Source: JAIQFF01 sp963725615
GTDB lineage: Bacteria > Acidobacteriota > Terriglobia > Terriglobales > Acidobacteriaceae
Assembly (NCBI GenBank): GCA_963725615.1
Contig: CAVRZO010000026.1
Span: forward strand, 62,001 to 126,000
DNA length: 64,000 nt
Direction: 5' to 3'
The notes beneath the pieces were generated by a model, which saw nothing but the letters and a program-made list of their open reading frames with translations, did not search any database and was not told where the DNA came from. Both the position numbers and the translations under genes were made by a program. Positions 34,292 to 43,974 of the stretch are shown here, piece after piece (the first letter of the stretch is position 1; each line of letters starts with the position of its first letter).

Positions 34292-36517
34292 CTAGTAATC
34301 CGACAGCTCTTTCATCGCCCGGAACAGGTCGCTGGTCTGAGGCAGGATGGCATTTTCCAGGTCCGGGTGGTAGGCAACATAGACGTCCATGGCGGCTACG
34401 CGGCGCACCGGCGCGTCCAGGTGCTCGAACATCTGGTCGGCGATTCGAGCTGCGATTTCTGCCCCGTAGCCCCAGCTCAAAGTGTCTTCGTAAGCCACCA
34501 GAGCCCGGTTGGTCTTCTGCACCGAGGCCGCGATGGTCTCCCAGTCGAAGGGATTCAGGCTGCGGAGGTCAATCAGTTCGGCTCTCACGCCATGCTCGCG
34601 CTCCAGCTTCTGGACGGCCTGTAAGGCCCTGGGAACGACCGCGCCGTAGGTGATCACGGTGAGATCGGTTCCTGCCTGCACTACTTTGGCTTTGCCGAAC
34701 GGCACCATGTAGTCCGGGCCAGGGTAGGGGGCGCGGCCGTAGGTTTCGCGATAAAGACGCTTGTGTTCGAGGAAGAGCACGGGGTCGTCGCAACGGATCG
34801 CGGTGCGCAGCAGGCCCGCGGCGTCCAAAGCGTTCGAGGGAAACACCACGCGCAAGCCCGGGATATGCGTAAACACGGTTTCGCCGCACTGGGAGTGATA
34901 AATAGCTCCACCCGTCAGGTAGCCGCCGATGGCGACGCGAATGACGCAGGGTGCGGAAAACGTGTTGTACGAGCGCCAGCGGATCAGGGGGAGCTCGCTG
35001 CGCAGTTGCATCATAGCGGGCCAGATGTAGTCGAAGAACTGGATTTCGACCACCGGTTTCAGACCGCGCGTAGCCATGCCCGTAGCACGGCCAACGATGT
35101 TGGCTTCCGCGATGGGGGAGTTAAATACGCGGTCGGAGCCGAACTCCGTCTGCAGTCCGGAGGTCAGCTTGAAAACGCCGCCCTTGCCTTTCACCAGCTT
35201 CTGCTTGAGATACTCCTCGCGGCTGCAGTCAGCCACGTCTTCTCCGAAGATCACAATGCGTTCGTCGCGGCGCATCTCATCGCGCAAGGTGGCGGTGATC
35301 AGATCGGCCATGGTTTTGGGCGCCGGCTTCTTGCCGTCTGCGGACGCGACCTCGGGCTTGGATGCCGCGGGCTGGGTTTCGAAGGCAGACGACGTGGGAT
35401 CCAGGTTTGGCGAATACACGTATTGAAGAACTTTGTCGGGCGCGGGGGGAGGCGCCTGCAGCGCGCGGTCAACCGCGACTTGCAGATCGTCGTCCACCTG
35501 CTTTTCCAGACGGTTGATCCCCTTCTCGTCCAAAATACCCTCGCGGATAAGGAACATCTGCATGCGGGTGATGGGGTCGCGCTGGGCATCGCGCTGGCGC
35601 TCGACATCCGGCCGATACAGGCGTTCATCGTCAGAAAGCGAGTGCGAGTACGGGCGGATCACGTGGGCATGCACAAAAGAAGGACCCTGCCCAGCGCGGC
35701 AGTGCGCCACCGAGCGCACGAAGGCAGCGTAGCTGGCCACTGGGTCGGTTCCATCTACCTCTTCAAAGTGGATGTTAGGAAAGCCGCTGACCAGGCGGGA
35801 AATGTTTCCCCCAGCAGTCTGGACCTCGACGGGCACCGAGATGGCATATCCGTTGTCTTCAACCACGAAAATTATGGGCAGCCGGGAGTTTGAGGCAGTG
35901 TTGAGCGCCTCCCAAAACTCTCCCTCGCTGGTCGTGCCTTCGCCCAATGAAACGTAGGTGATTTCGTCGCCGTGAAACTTTACGTCTTTGAACTCGCGAT
36001 AATCCCCGGTCGCCTTGCGGGCGGAATCAGGATGCGCCGCATAATACCGGCCTACTTCGGCGCATCCCACCGCCTGCAGAATCTGCGTTCCGGTGGGCGA
36101 AGAGCCGGTGACGATATTGAGGTCAGGGATACTCCAGTGGGAAGGCATCTGCCGCCCGCCAGAGCTGGGGTCTTCGCCCGAGCCGACCGCCTGCAGCAAC
36201 ATGTCGTACGCGGTCACTCCCAATGCCAGGCACAGCGCCCGGTCGCGGTAATAGGGATAAAACCAGTCGTAGCCGGCCTTCAGAGCAAACGCCGCAGCCA
36301 CGCCAACAGCTTCATGGCCCGCCCCGGAGATCTGGAAGAAAATCTTCTGCTGCCGTTTGAGCAGGATCTCTTTGTCGTCCACCCGCCGGGAGGCATACAT
36401 GTGGCGGTAGGCTTCGATCAGCTGCTCGCGGGAGAGACCTTCGTAGCTCTTGCCGGCTTTCTTGACATCGCGTTCGGATACAGCGGCCGATTTAAGGTCA
36501 GTTTTGGCGGTACCCAT
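34292..36517 (-). CDS. 2-oxoacid dehydrogenase E1, alpha and beta subunits fused
   Basis: The 741-aa protein joins an E1-alpha half (~1-345; thiamine-diphosphate motif GEGTTSEGEFWEAL..DNGYAIS, the GEG form common in branched-chain enzymes) and an E1-beta half (~405-741; IFGEDVADCSREEYLKQ.., NSPIAEANIVGRATGMA). A ~55-residue Ala/Pro/Lys linker joins them. It decarboxylates a 2-oxoacid and passes the acyl group to E2. No E2 or E3 gene is in the window. A branched-chain substrate is more likely than pyruvate, but not certain. Confidence 0.92.
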   Translation of the reverse strand: MGTAKTDLKSAAVSERDVKKAGKSYEGLSREQLIEAYRHMYASRRVDDKEILLKRQQKIFFQISGAGHEAVGVAAAFALKAGYDWFYPYYRDRALCLALGVTAYDMLLQAVGSGEDPSSGGRQMPSHWSIPDLNIVTGSSPTGTQILQAVGCAEVGRYYAAHPDSARKATGDYREFKDVKFHGDEITYVSLGEGTTSEGEFWEALNTASNSRLPIIFVVEDNGYAISVPVEVQTAGGNISRLVSGFPNIHFEEVDGTDPVASYAAFVRSVAHCRAGQGPSFVHAHVIRPYSHSLSDDERLYRPDVERQRDAQRDPITRMQMFLIREGILDEKGINRLEKQVDDDLQVAVDRALQAPPPAPDKVLQYVYSPNLDPTSSAFETQPAASKPEVASADGKKPAPKTMADLITATLRDEMRRDERIVIFGEDVADCSREEYLKQKLVKGKGGVFKLTSGLQTEFGSDRVFNSPIAEANIVGRATGMATRGLKPVVEIQFFDYIWPAMMQLRSELPLIRWRSYNTFSAPCVIRVAIGGYLTGGAIYHSQCGETVFTHIPGLRVVFPSNALDAAGLLRTAIRCDDPVLFLEHKRLYRETYGRAPYPGPDYMVPFGKAKVVQAGTDLTVITYGAVVPRALQAVQKLEREHGVRAELIDLRSLNPFDWETIAASVQKTNRALVAYEDTLSWGYGAEIAARIADQMFEHLDAPVRRVAAMDVYVAYHPDLENAILPQTSDLFRAMKELSDY

Positions 36518-36580
36518 CCGGTTCCCTTAGATGCGAGTGTACAAGAGCCCTTTGCATTGTAAATCGAGATGGTGGCTTTC

Positions 36581-36678
36581 GGCACTTGGCAATTAGCAAT
36601 TGGCACTTAGCCAAAGCAGCGGTTGCCAGATACTGCCGACGCCGGGGAGGAGGCCAAGTGCCAATTGCCAAGTGCTGC
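36581..36678. repeat. Quasi-palindrome of GGCACTTGGCAATTAGC words
   Basis: The left arm (36581-36622) is GGCACTTGGCAATTAGCAAT plus a second word GGCACTTAGCC. The right arm (36652-36678) is GGCCAAGTGCCAATTGCC. It lies in the divergent E1/phosphatase gap, so it overlaps or displaces promoters. Confidence 0.85.
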
Positions 36679-36716
36679 GCGTCAGCGGCCTCATCATTTA
36701 TTCTAAGAACCATCGC

Positions 36717-37418
36717 ATGATCAAATTCAATCGCCCCTTCGATCCGCACACCATTGAGCTCGTGATCTTCGATCTGGATGGCACGCTGATTGACTCCCGC
36801 CTGGACCTGGTGCACTCGGTCAACGCCACCTTGCGGCATATGCAGCGTCCTGAACTGCCGGACGATGTGATTGCCAGCTACGTAGGGGATGGCGCGCCGG
36901 CGCTCATCGGCAGGGCCCTGGGCAGCGAAGCCAATGATGAAAAGCTGGTGCGCTCCGGTCTGGAGTACTTCCTCACTTACTATCGCGAGCACAAGCTGGA
37001 TCATACCCACTTGTACTACGGGATACTGGAAGCGCTGGCGACCCTCGGCAATTCACAGAATGGCCAACCACGCAAAATGGCAGTACTCACCAACAAGCCG
37101 GTGCACCCGTCCCGGGCCATTGTCGAAGCGCTAGGGGTAGGCAAGTTCTTTTCTCGGGTGTACGGAGGCAACAGCTTTCCCACCAAGAAGCCCGATCCGG
37201 AGGGCGCGCAAACCATCCTGCGAGAGCTGAAGACCGGGCCGCAGGAAACCCTGATCGTGGGCGACTCCGGCGTCGATGTCCTCACCGGCCGTAATGCCGG
37301 AACATGGACGTGCGGCGTGACCTACGGCTTCGCACCGCATACCCTGCGCGAAACCCTGCCAGACGCGGTTCTCGACCAGCCTGCGGAACTGGCCGAGTTG
37401 TTTAGACCCGCTTCTTAA
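36717..37418 (+). CDS. gph: HAD-family phosphoglycolate phosphatase
   Basis: The 233-aa protein has all HAD motifs: FDLDGTLIDS (nucleophile Asp), VLTNKP (motif II), KKPDPEG (motif III Lys) and VGDSGVDV (motif IV). The helical cap after motif I fits phosphoglycolate phosphatase, which clears 2-phosphoglycolate. Specificity within subfamily IA is inferred. The repeat upstream makes an in-frame extension to 36600; the ATG at 36717 is preferred. Confidence 0.88.
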   Translation: MIKFNRPFDPHTIELVIFDLDGTLIDSRLDLVHSVNATLRHMQRPELPDDVIASYVGDGAPALIGRALGSEANDEKLVRSGLEYFLTYYREHKLDHTHLYYGILEALATLGNSQNGQPRKMAVLTNKPVHPSRAIVEALGVGKFFSRVYGGNSFPTKKPDPEGAQTILRELKTGPQETLIVGDSGVDVLTGRNAGTWTCGVTYGFAPHTLRETLPDAVLDQPAELAELFRPAS

Positions 37419-37482
37419 ACGTCCTCAGTGTCCTCCGTGGTTAACGGTGTTTTCGCCGGCATCAGCTACACTGCGATCGAGG

Positions 37483-38100
37483 ATGAAAAAACCGTTAGAG
37501 AGTTTCACACCCGCCGAACTGCGCAAGCTGCGCAGGCTGAAAGATCCGAACGGAATCCAGCGCTATCTCGACGACATGCCGTACCATCTCGCCGACACCG
37601 CGTGGTCGCCGCGCCGCGTGCTTCACGAAAACACTTCGCACTGCCTGGAAGGAGCGATGTTCGCCGCGGCAGCGTTGCGCGCGAACGGGTTTCCCCCGCT
37701 GATCTGGGACCTCGAAGCGGAACACGACACCGACCACGTTCTCGCTATCTATCAGGTGAAAGGGCACTGGGGAGCGGTGGCGAAATCCAACTACACCGGC
37801 TGCCGTTTCCGCGAGCCGGTCTATCGTTCCCTGCGCGAGCTGGCCATGAGTTATTTCAATCTCTATTTCAACCTGCGCCGGGAGCGGACGCTGCGCACAT
37901 TCTCCCGTCCGGTAAACCTGGCCCGCTTCGACCATCTGCACTGGATGACCACGCAGAAACCGATCTGGTTTATTGTGTACCACCTGCTCGAGATCCCCCA
38001 TACCAAGTTGCTCCGGCCGGGTATGGCAAAGCATTTACACCGAATCGACGAGAGACTGTTTCGGGCGGAGACATTAGGTAAGGCGGAGAAATTGCGTTGA
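37483..38100 (+). CDS. Transglutaminase-like fold protein, function unknown
   Basis: The 205-aa product shows a Cys-His-polar series: SHCLEGAMFAAAALRANG, DHVLAIYQVKGHWGAVAKSNYTG. The order and spacing match the transglutaminase/NlpC-like cysteine peptidase core (catalytic Cys at the helix start, then His). There is no signal peptide, so it should be cytoplasmic. Cys-peptidase or transglutaminase activity is inference. Confidence 0.65.
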   Translation: MKKPLESFTPAELRKLRRLKDPNGIQRYLDDMPYHLADTAWSPRRVLHENTSHCLEGAMFAAAALRANGFPPLIWDLEAEHDTDHVLAIYQVKGHWGAVAKSNYTGCRFREPVYRSLRELAMSYFNLYFNLRRERTLRTFSRPVNLARFDHLHWMTTQKPIWFIVYHLLEIPHTKLLRPGMAKHLHRIDERLFRAETLGKAEKLR

Positions 38101-38194
38101 TGCCGGGTGGCAGGGAATCCGATTTTCATAAGGGCATGGCTGTGGCGAGGAGTATCATGTCCAGCGGAAACCCGGAAGGAAGCGAGGAGGAGCC

Positions 38195-38947
38195 ATGAGG
38201 ACGTCGCTCGTATTGGCGCCAATCGTATTCGCCCTGACCGCCATATCATGGGCACAGGTTTCTTCGGAATCTGCGAATTCTCAGGACCAGGTTGCGGCGT
38301 CACCAGCCCTGAACTCCACCGCAGCGACCGATATGCTTCCCCCAGGTACAGTTCTTTTGGTCGAGTTGTCGAACTGGCTGGACGCCAAGAAGTGCAAGGC
38401 GAACGACAAAATAGAGGCCAGGACCGTCGCCGATGTGTCGTTCCCCGGACGGACTGTGGTTCGCCGAAACACAAAAATCGTCGGCCACATCACCGAAGCC
38501 AAGGCGCACAGCAAAACCTCTCCAGGCTCGAGGGTGGGAATCGCCTTTGATCGCTTGCTGCTGAAGGGCGGACCTGAAGTGCCGCTGCAAATGACGATAC
38601 AGGCGATCGCGCGCCCCGCGCCCGAGCCTGCTTATCTAAGTGGACCTGACGATCTCGCTGACAAGCCCAGGGCGCTGGACCGGCCACCCCAGGTTGGGGC
38701 GCAAGCCCCGGTTACCGGATCATCATCAGTCACCCCTAAGTACCCGGATATCGTCCCCGCACCGCCTTCCACCAACGTTATTGGGCCCAGCCCTCCAGCC
38801 GTCGACCCGCTCGGTCCCACCAGCCGGGGAGTCGTCGGAATAAAAGGGCTCTCTCTGGACACGTCAGGCCCGGTGTCGGTATTGAGCTCGAGCAGCGGGA
38901 ACCTGCATCTGGAGGGCAGCACGCGATTGGTTCTGCGAGTTCGATAG
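38195..38947 (+). CDS. Exported Pro-rich protein of unknown function
   Basis: The 250-aa protein has a signal peptide (..FALTAISWA). A small beta-rich domain (~45-140; LPPGTVLLVELSNWLDAKKCKANDKIEARTV.., HITEAKAHSKT) recalls the type of fold in VirB10/TrbI-like or SAF domains. A Pro/Ser-rich C-terminal half ends in a short beta segment. I do not recognise the family. Confidence 0.7.
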   Translation: MRTSLVLAPIVFALTAISWAQVSSESANSQDQVAASPALNSTAATDMLPPGTVLLVELSNWLDAKKCKANDKIEARTVADVSFPGRTVVRRNTKIVGHITEAKAHSKTSPGSRVGIAFDRLLLKGGPEVPLQMTIQAIARPAPEPAYLSGPDDLADKPRALDRPPQVGAQAPVTGSSSVTPKYPDIVPAPPSTNVIGPSPPAVDPLGPTSRGVVGIKGLSLDTSGPVSVLSSSSGNLHLEGSTRLVLRVR

Positions 38948-39030
38948 GAACAACGCATCTCAGCCTCTCGTGTATTCACTATGCCGTTCGTGATATTTGC
39001 CGCTCCTGATTTCCAGAATACAATCCTTTC

Positions 39031-39744
39031 ATGAAGGCTCGACTCCTGATGTTGCTACTGCTCGCAACCACCGCGCGGGCGCAAACCGCGCCCGACATGG
39101 CTTCGGCGCCGCACTATCGTCAGTTATTGGCGAACGATCAGGTCCGCGTGTTTGCCGTTACGCTCAGACCGCTGGATCGGGCCATGGCGCGGCACGATCA
39201 CGACTTCCTGGTGGTTGCACTTCTGGAGTGCGATGTGGTGATGTGGCCGGAAGGCGAGTCGGACATCGTGAATTTTCACTTTAGCCCGGGCGATGTCCGC
39301 TTCTACTCCGGCGGGCGCGCGCTTGGCATGCGCAATGACCGCACCACGGACTATCGCAACGTCACCGTCGAATTTCTCGATCCTAAAGTGACCAACTACG
39401 GCTATCAAGGCTACTCTGGCAAGTGGGACTACGGTCCCGTCTCCATAGCTCCGCCGGTTGATCCCCACGCCAGGTTCATGAACTCGATGTTGTTGGGAGC
39501 GGCCAGCGTGAGTGACGTGCAACTGCTGTCCCGTGATCCCTTTCCGAGGCCGGAGAAGCCGGGTGCGGAACTGCTGATTCCCGTCACCGACATAGACCTG
39601 AAAGCCGGGGAGTACGAGAGAATACGCAAATCGTCGGGCGATGCAGTCTGGATTCCGGCAGGAAGGAAGCACACATTTCTCAATGCGACAGCTGATCCGG
39701 CGCGGTTTGTCGTCGTCCAGTTCACGCCGGAGGCGAAGAACTAG
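39031..39744 (+). CDS. Exported cupin-like protein
   Basis: The 237-aa protein has a signal peptide (..LLLATTARA) and two cupin-like halves. The first has RHDHDFLVVALLECDV with HDH in a metal-ligand-like position; the second has IPVTDIDLKAGEYERI..IPAGRKHTFLN. It is possibly a periplasmic double cupin; no substrate can be named. Confidence 0.75.
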   Translation: MKARLLMLLLLATTARAQTAPDMASAPHYRQLLANDQVRVFAVTLRPLDRAMARHDHDFLVVALLECDVVMWPEGESDIVNFHFSPGDVRFYSGGRALGMRNDRTTDYRNVTVEFLDPKVTNYGYQGYSGKWDYGPVSIAPPVDPHARFMNSMLLGAASVSDVQLLSRDPFPRPEKPGAELLIPVTDIDLKAGEYERIRKSSGDAVWIPAGRKHTFLNATADPARFVVVQFTPEAKN

Positions 39745-39801
39745 TTGGCCTTCCGGACATCTCCCGGGAACCCGCCTGGTTCTAAACCCGTATACGAGTC
39801 T

Positions 39802-40706
39802 ATGAAGCTGCCCGCAGCCTTACTCATACTTCTTGCCTTCCTTTCGGGGCCGGCACTCGCGCAAGACCAGCCCGCGGAGACTCCGTCCCTGAGCGCGACG
39901 GCAACCCCGCAGTTCTCCCCGGACCAGATTCGCGCGCTGATTCACCAGGTGGCGGATAAGGACATCGAGAATGACAAGAAACAGAGTGACTTACACCTAC
40001 ATTCAGCGCGAAGAGGAGCACAAACTCGACGGCAATGGGAACGGTGAAGTCGAGCGAATCAAAGACCCAGGAAATCATGGTGCTGTATGGAGAACAAGTA
40101 CAGCGTCTGATCGCAAAAGACGACAAACCGCTCTCGGAAAAAGACGCGGCCAAGGAAGAAGAGCGCATCGAGAAACTGACCGACAAGCGCAAGAACGAAA
40201 CTGAAGAGCAGCGCAGGAAGCGGCTGGAAAAGGAAGAGAAGGACCGCGAAGACGCCCGCAAGTTTGTGAGTGAAGTTGCGGACGCCTACAACTTCCGGCT
40301 GATCGGCACGGAGAACCTCGACGGGCGCGTGACTTACGTGATCGACGCCGAACCACGTTCCGATTTTCATCCCCACTTTAAGGAAGCGAAAATCCTGCCC
40401 AAATTCCGTTTTCGCGCCTGGATCGATCAGGCCGAGTCGCAATGGGTCAAGCTTGACGCGGAGTGCATCGACACCGTTTCTCTGGGATGGTTTCTGGCGC
40501 GAATTCACAAAGGATCGCGCCTGCTGATCGACCAGACCCGGATCAACGACGAAGTCTGGCTGCCCCGACATGTTGCGGTCAAAGTGGATGTGCGCGTCGC
40601 CCTGCTGAAAAACTTCAACGTCGAGGCGGACGTAACCTACCGTGACTACAAGAAGTTTCGCACTGATACCAAGATTGTTCCGGTGGGAGAACTGCAGGAG
40701 CACTGA
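39802..40706 (+). pseudogene. Exported protein of unknown function, two frameshifts
   Basis: The first frame encodes a signal peptide (MKLPAALLILLAFLSGPALA) and ..QIRALIHQVADKDIEND. The second carries VTYTYIQREEEHKLDGNG, and the third runs from ~40035 to the stop (VKSSESKTQEIMVLYGEQ..). Removing one A near 39978-39980 and one G near 40036-40038 gives one continuous ~300-aa protein. The middle is a Lys/Glu-rich coiled coil; the C-terminal half is beta-rich (FRFRAWIDQAESQWVKLDAE..), perhaps an outer-membrane lipoprotein-sorting-like fold. The function is unknown. Both shifts are in short homopolymers. Confidence 0.75.
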
Positions 40707-40740
40707 ATTTCAGCGAGAAAAGTTTGAGATGGCGCCGAAA

Positions 40741-40781
40741 TGCATAGGTCCTTCACGGCCTGAAGGCCGTTCAGGATGACA
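40741..40781. repeat. Short AGGTCCTTC..CAGGATGAC element downstream of atpC
   Basis: TGCATAGGTCCTTCACGGCC followed by TGAAGGCCGTTCAGGATGAC forms an inner hairpin and carries the end words of the GTCATCCTG family. It is convergent between the frameshifted gene and atpC. Confidence 0.7.
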
Positions 40782-40792
40782 AGCGTTCGAGG

Positions 40793-41200
40793 TCAGTTCC
40801 TTTTCTCTGCCACTTCCAGCCGAGTCTCGGCTCGTTTGAGGGCGTCTTCTGCGTGAGTGAAGTCGGCCTCCGTCTTGCCGTTCTGCAAAGCTTCCTCGGC
40901 CCGCCGCTTCGACTCCTGGGCGCGTTTCACATCGATCTCCTGCGGTCGCTCGGCGGTCTCGGCCAGGATGGTGACCTTGTCGGGAAGCACTTCCGCAAAA
41001 CCCCAGGCCACAGACAAATAGTGCGCCTGGCCACCCTTGCGATAAGTGATTTCGCCCACCGCCAGCTCGGTAATGAGCGGAGCATGGCCGGGGAGGATCC
41101 CAAGGTATCCGTCCTTGCCGGGAATCTGGATCTCCTCCGCCACGTCCTTCACTACCATCTTCTCCGGCGTGACGATCTCGAGTTGGAAAGAATCAGGCAT
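40793..41200 (-). CDS. atpC: ATP synthase F1 subunit epsilon
   Basis: The 135-aa protein has the epsilon beta-sandwich (LEIVTPEKMVV.., GKDGYLGILPGHAPLITEL) and a C-terminal helical hairpin (~90-135), both of usual length. It is the last gene of the operon. Confidence 0.95.
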   Translation of the reverse strand: MPDSFQLEIVTPEKMVVKDVAEEIQIPGKDGYLGILPGHAPLITELAVGEITYRKGGQAHYLSVAWGFAEVLPDKVTILAETAERPQEIDVKRAQESKRRAEEALQNGKTEADFTHAEDALKRAETRLEVAEKRN

Positions 41201-41290
41201 CAGTCTTCAGTCGTCAGCAAACACACCTCAAAATGTGCCAGTCTTTGGGTTCGGCCGTGCTGACGACTGACGACCGACGACTGACGACGG
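41200..41290. repeat. Quasi-palindrome of GTCGTCAGTCTTCAG words in the atpD-atpC gap
   Basis: The left arm (41200-41221, CAGTCTTCAGTCGTCAGCA) and right arm (41258-41289, TGCTGACGACTGACGACC plus further GACGACTGACGAC words) are complementary. Near copies are at 60114-60199 and 63758-63952. Confidence 0.88.
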
Positions 41291-41293
41291 TTC

Positions 41294-42733
41294 TTAAGCT
41301 GCTTTCAACTTCTCTGCCGCTTCGAGCACTTCATCAATGGTGCCCTTCATGTAAAAGGCCTGCTCGGGGATGTCGTCGTACTTGCCTTCGTTGATCTCCT
41401 TGAAGCCTTTCACCGTGTCGGCGACCTTCACATAGCGTCCCGGCGAACCGGTGAACTGTTCCGCGACGTGGAAGGGCTGCGACAGGAAGCGCTGGATTTT
41501 TCGGGCGCGCGCCACGCTGATCTTCTGGTCTTCGCTAAGTTCGTCGATACCGAGAATCGCGATAATGTCCTGCAAGTCTTTATAGGTCTGCAGCGTCTTT
41601 TTCACGCCCTGTGCCACGTCGTAGTGGTCCTGACCCACGATCCGCGGATCGAGAATGCGCGAAGTCGAAGCCAGTGGATCGACCGCGGGATAGATTCCGA
41701 TCTCGGTCAGTGCGCGCGAAAGCACCGTGGTGGCGTCGAGGTGGGCAAAGGTCGTTGCCGGCGCAGGATCGGTGAGATCGTCGGCGGGCACGTAAATGGC
41801 CTGCACCGAGGTGACCGATCCTTTCTTCGTTGAGGTGATGCGCTCCTGCAATTCTCCCATTTCGGTCGCCAGGTTCGGCTGGTATCCCACGGCGCTGGGC
41901 ATGCGGCCGAGCAGCGCGGAAACTTCCGATCCCGCCTGGGTGAAACGGAAAATGTTGTCAATGAAGAGCAGCGTGTCCGCGCCTTCTTCGTCGCGAAAAT
42001 ACTCGGCGACAGTCAGCCCGGTCAGCGCGACCCGGAGACGCGCTCCGGGTGGCTCAGTCATCTGTCCGTAGATCAGCGCCGCTTTGGATTTGGACGGATC
42101 GCCGGGCTTGATGACGCCGGACTCGGTCATTTCCAGCCACAGATCGTTGCCTTCGCGGGTTCGTTCACCGACGCCGGCAAACACGGAATATCCGCCGTGC
42201 TGTTTGGCGACGTTGTTGATCAGTTCCTGAATGAAGACCGTCTTGCCCACACCGGCGCCGCCGAACAATCCAATCTTGCCGCCCTTAAGGAAGGGCTGAA
42301 TGAGGTCCACAACCTTGACGCCGGTTTCGAACATCTCGGCGGTGGTGGCCTGATCTTCAAACAACGGCGCCGGGCGATGGATCGGCATGGTCTTGCTGTG
42401 CTCGATCGGGCCCAACTGGTCCACGGGTTGGCCGATTACATTCATCACGCGCCCCAGCGTACCGCGGCCCACAGGCACCGAGATCGGCCCGCCCTGGTCG
42501 ATGGCTTTCATGCCCCGCACCATACCTTCGGTCGCTTCCATGGCAACGCAGCGCACCCGTCCTTCGCCCAGGTGCTGCTGCACTTCCAGAATCACTCCGA
42601 CCGGATTCGGCACGTTGAAACCGTCGCTGACGACTTTGAGCGCCTGATAAATCGGCGGCATCGCGCCCTCGACGAACTGCACGTCCACCGCAGGACCGGA
42701 AATCTGAATTACGCGTCCAATTCTCTCTGGCAT
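41294..42733 (-). CDS. atpD: ATP synthase F1 subunit beta
   Basis: The 479-aa catalytic subunit has Walker A GGAGVGKT, the GERTREGNDLW segment with catalytic Glu, LLFIDNIFRFTQAGSEVSALL (Walker B) and the normal N-terminal beta-barrel. Complete. Confidence 0.98.
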   Translation of the reverse strand: MPERIGRVIQISGPAVDVQFVEGAMPPIYQALKVVSDGFNVPNPVGVILEVQQHLGEGRVRCVAMEATEGMVRGMKAIDQGGPISVPVGRGTLGRVMNVIGQPVDQLGPIEHSKTMPIHRPAPLFEDQATTAEMFETGVKVVDLIQPFLKGGKIGLFGGAGVGKTVFIQELINNVAKQHGGYSVFAGVGERTREGNDLWLEMTESGVIKPGDPSKSKAALIYGQMTEPPGARLRVALTGLTVAEYFRDEEGADTLLFIDNIFRFTQAGSEVSALLGRMPSAVGYQPNLATEMGELQERITSTKKGSVTSVQAIYVPADDLTDPAPATTFAHLDATTVLSRALTEIGIYPAVDPLASTSRILDPRIVGQDHYDVAQGVKKTLQTYKDLQDIIAILGIDELSEDQKISVARARKIQRFLSQPFHVAEQFTGSPGRYVKVADTVKGFKEINEGKYDDIPEQAFYMKGTIDEVLEAAEKLKAA

Positions 42734-42755
42734 AGGTTTGTAGCTCTCAGTCCGT

Positions 42756-42824
42756 CAGCATTTGGCAATTAGCAATTGGCAATTGGCACTTAGCCAAATG
42801 CCAATTGCTAATTGCTAATTGCTG
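42756..42824. repeat. Quasi-palindrome of GGCAATTAGCAATTGG words in the atpG-atpD gap
   Basis: The left arm CAGCATTTGGCAATTAGC (42756-42773) and right arm GCTAATTGCTAATTGCTG (42807-42824) are complementary, with further AATTGGC words between. It is one of the most symmetrical copies and ends two bases before the atpG stop. Confidence 0.9.
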
Positions 42825-42826
42825 CT

Positions 42827-43870
42827 CTACTGCGCTGCTGCTCCACTTACAATCTCAATAATTTCTTTTGTAATCTTCGCCTGGCGCGCCCGGTTCATGG
42901 CCAGGGTCAACGAATCGATCATGTCCGTGGCGTTGTTGGTGGCCGCGTCCATGGCGGTCATGCGTGCCGCGTGCTCCGCGGCCACCGACTCCTGCAGACC
43001 ACGAAATACCTGGATCGCTACATATTTCGGCAACAGCGACCGGAACAACTCTTCCGGAGACTGTTCGTATATATAGTCAACCGGTGCTGTAGCGAATTTC
43101 GCCGCAGCTGCATCGATCTCGCGCGTGTCCGCCGGGCGAACCGCCACGCCCGCTTCTCTTGCGGCCTCCAGCGCCTGCTCTTTTTCTTTTAGCGTCATCC
43201 CTTCAGCCAGCTTTACCTCGGCTACGCCAATCTGTTCAATCGGCAGGATCTGTTCCACCACGAGACGCTGCGCGATCACGGACTTGAATTCGTTGTACAG
43301 CAGGTACACCGAATCAATTTCTTCCCGGCCGTAACGCTCGATCACGCGTTCCGCCAGTTCCGAGGCCAGGGCGTAGTCAATCTTGTTCAACACTCCGATT
43401 TGCTCGCCTACAATCGTGGTTTCCGGCGCGCTCTGCGAATCGGCTTTTCGCGGCTCGGCTGCGCGGTAACGACGCCGCAGAAAATCCCGCCCCTTGCGGC
43501 CGATGGTCTCAATCTCGAGATTCTTGTCCGCCTTGGTCGCGATGAAACGCCCCGCCGCTTTCAGGATATTGGTGTTGAAAGCTCCGGCCAGCCCTTTGTC
43601 TCCAGTGACCACGATCAGCAAAACATTCTTCTCGGGACGGCGCGCCAGCAGAGGATGCCGCGGTTCACCCGTCTCCGGATCGTAGATCTCAGCTCGCGAC
43701 ACCAGCGACTTGAGCACGTTGGTCAGCATCTGGGCATAAGGACGCGCCGCCAGGGCACGCTCCTGCGTCCGGCGCAACTTCGCCGCCGAAACCATTTTCA
43801 TGGCCTTGGTGATCTGCCGCGTGTTGGTCACGCTGCGAATACGCCGCCGGATGTCGAGAATATTTGGCAT
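42827..43870 (-). CDS. atpG: ATP synthase F1 subunit gamma, enlarged
   Basis: The 347-aa protein has the gamma ends (IRRRIRSVTNTRQITKAMKMVSAAKLR; ARMTAMDAATNNATDMIDSL..TKEIIEIVSGAAA). It exceeds the usual ~285-290 residues by two insertions: a polar one at ~136-153 and a charged helical one at ~213-262 (..KLAEGMTLKEKEQALEAAREAG). The insertions fall in the Rossmann-like domain outside the rotor coiled coil and may contact neighbouring subunits (inference). Confidence 0.95.
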   Translation of the reverse strand: MPNILDIRRRIRSVTNTRQITKAMKMVSAAKLRRTQERALAARPYAQMLTNVLKSLVSRAEIYDPETGEPRHPLLARRPEKNVLLIVVTGDKGLAGAFNTNILKAAGRFIATKADKNLEIETIGRKGRDFLRRRYRAAEPRKADSQSAPETTIVGEQIGVLNKIDYALASELAERVIERYGREEIDSVYLLYNEFKSVIAQRLVVEQILPIEQIGVAEVKLAEGMTLKEKEQALEAAREAGVAVRPADTREIDAAAAKFATAPVDYIYEQSPEELFRSLLPKYVAIQVFRGLQESVAAEHAARMTAMDAATNNATDMIDSLTLAMNRARQAKITKEIIEIVSGAAAQ

Positions 43871-43974
43871 TTCTTTCGATCGGTCAAGGCCTCCATCTCA
43901 ACGCTGGTAAAGCTCTCCGGCATTGAGATGTAACAAAACCCAGTTAACCAGTTGGTAGTTCTCGGTTCTCAGTA

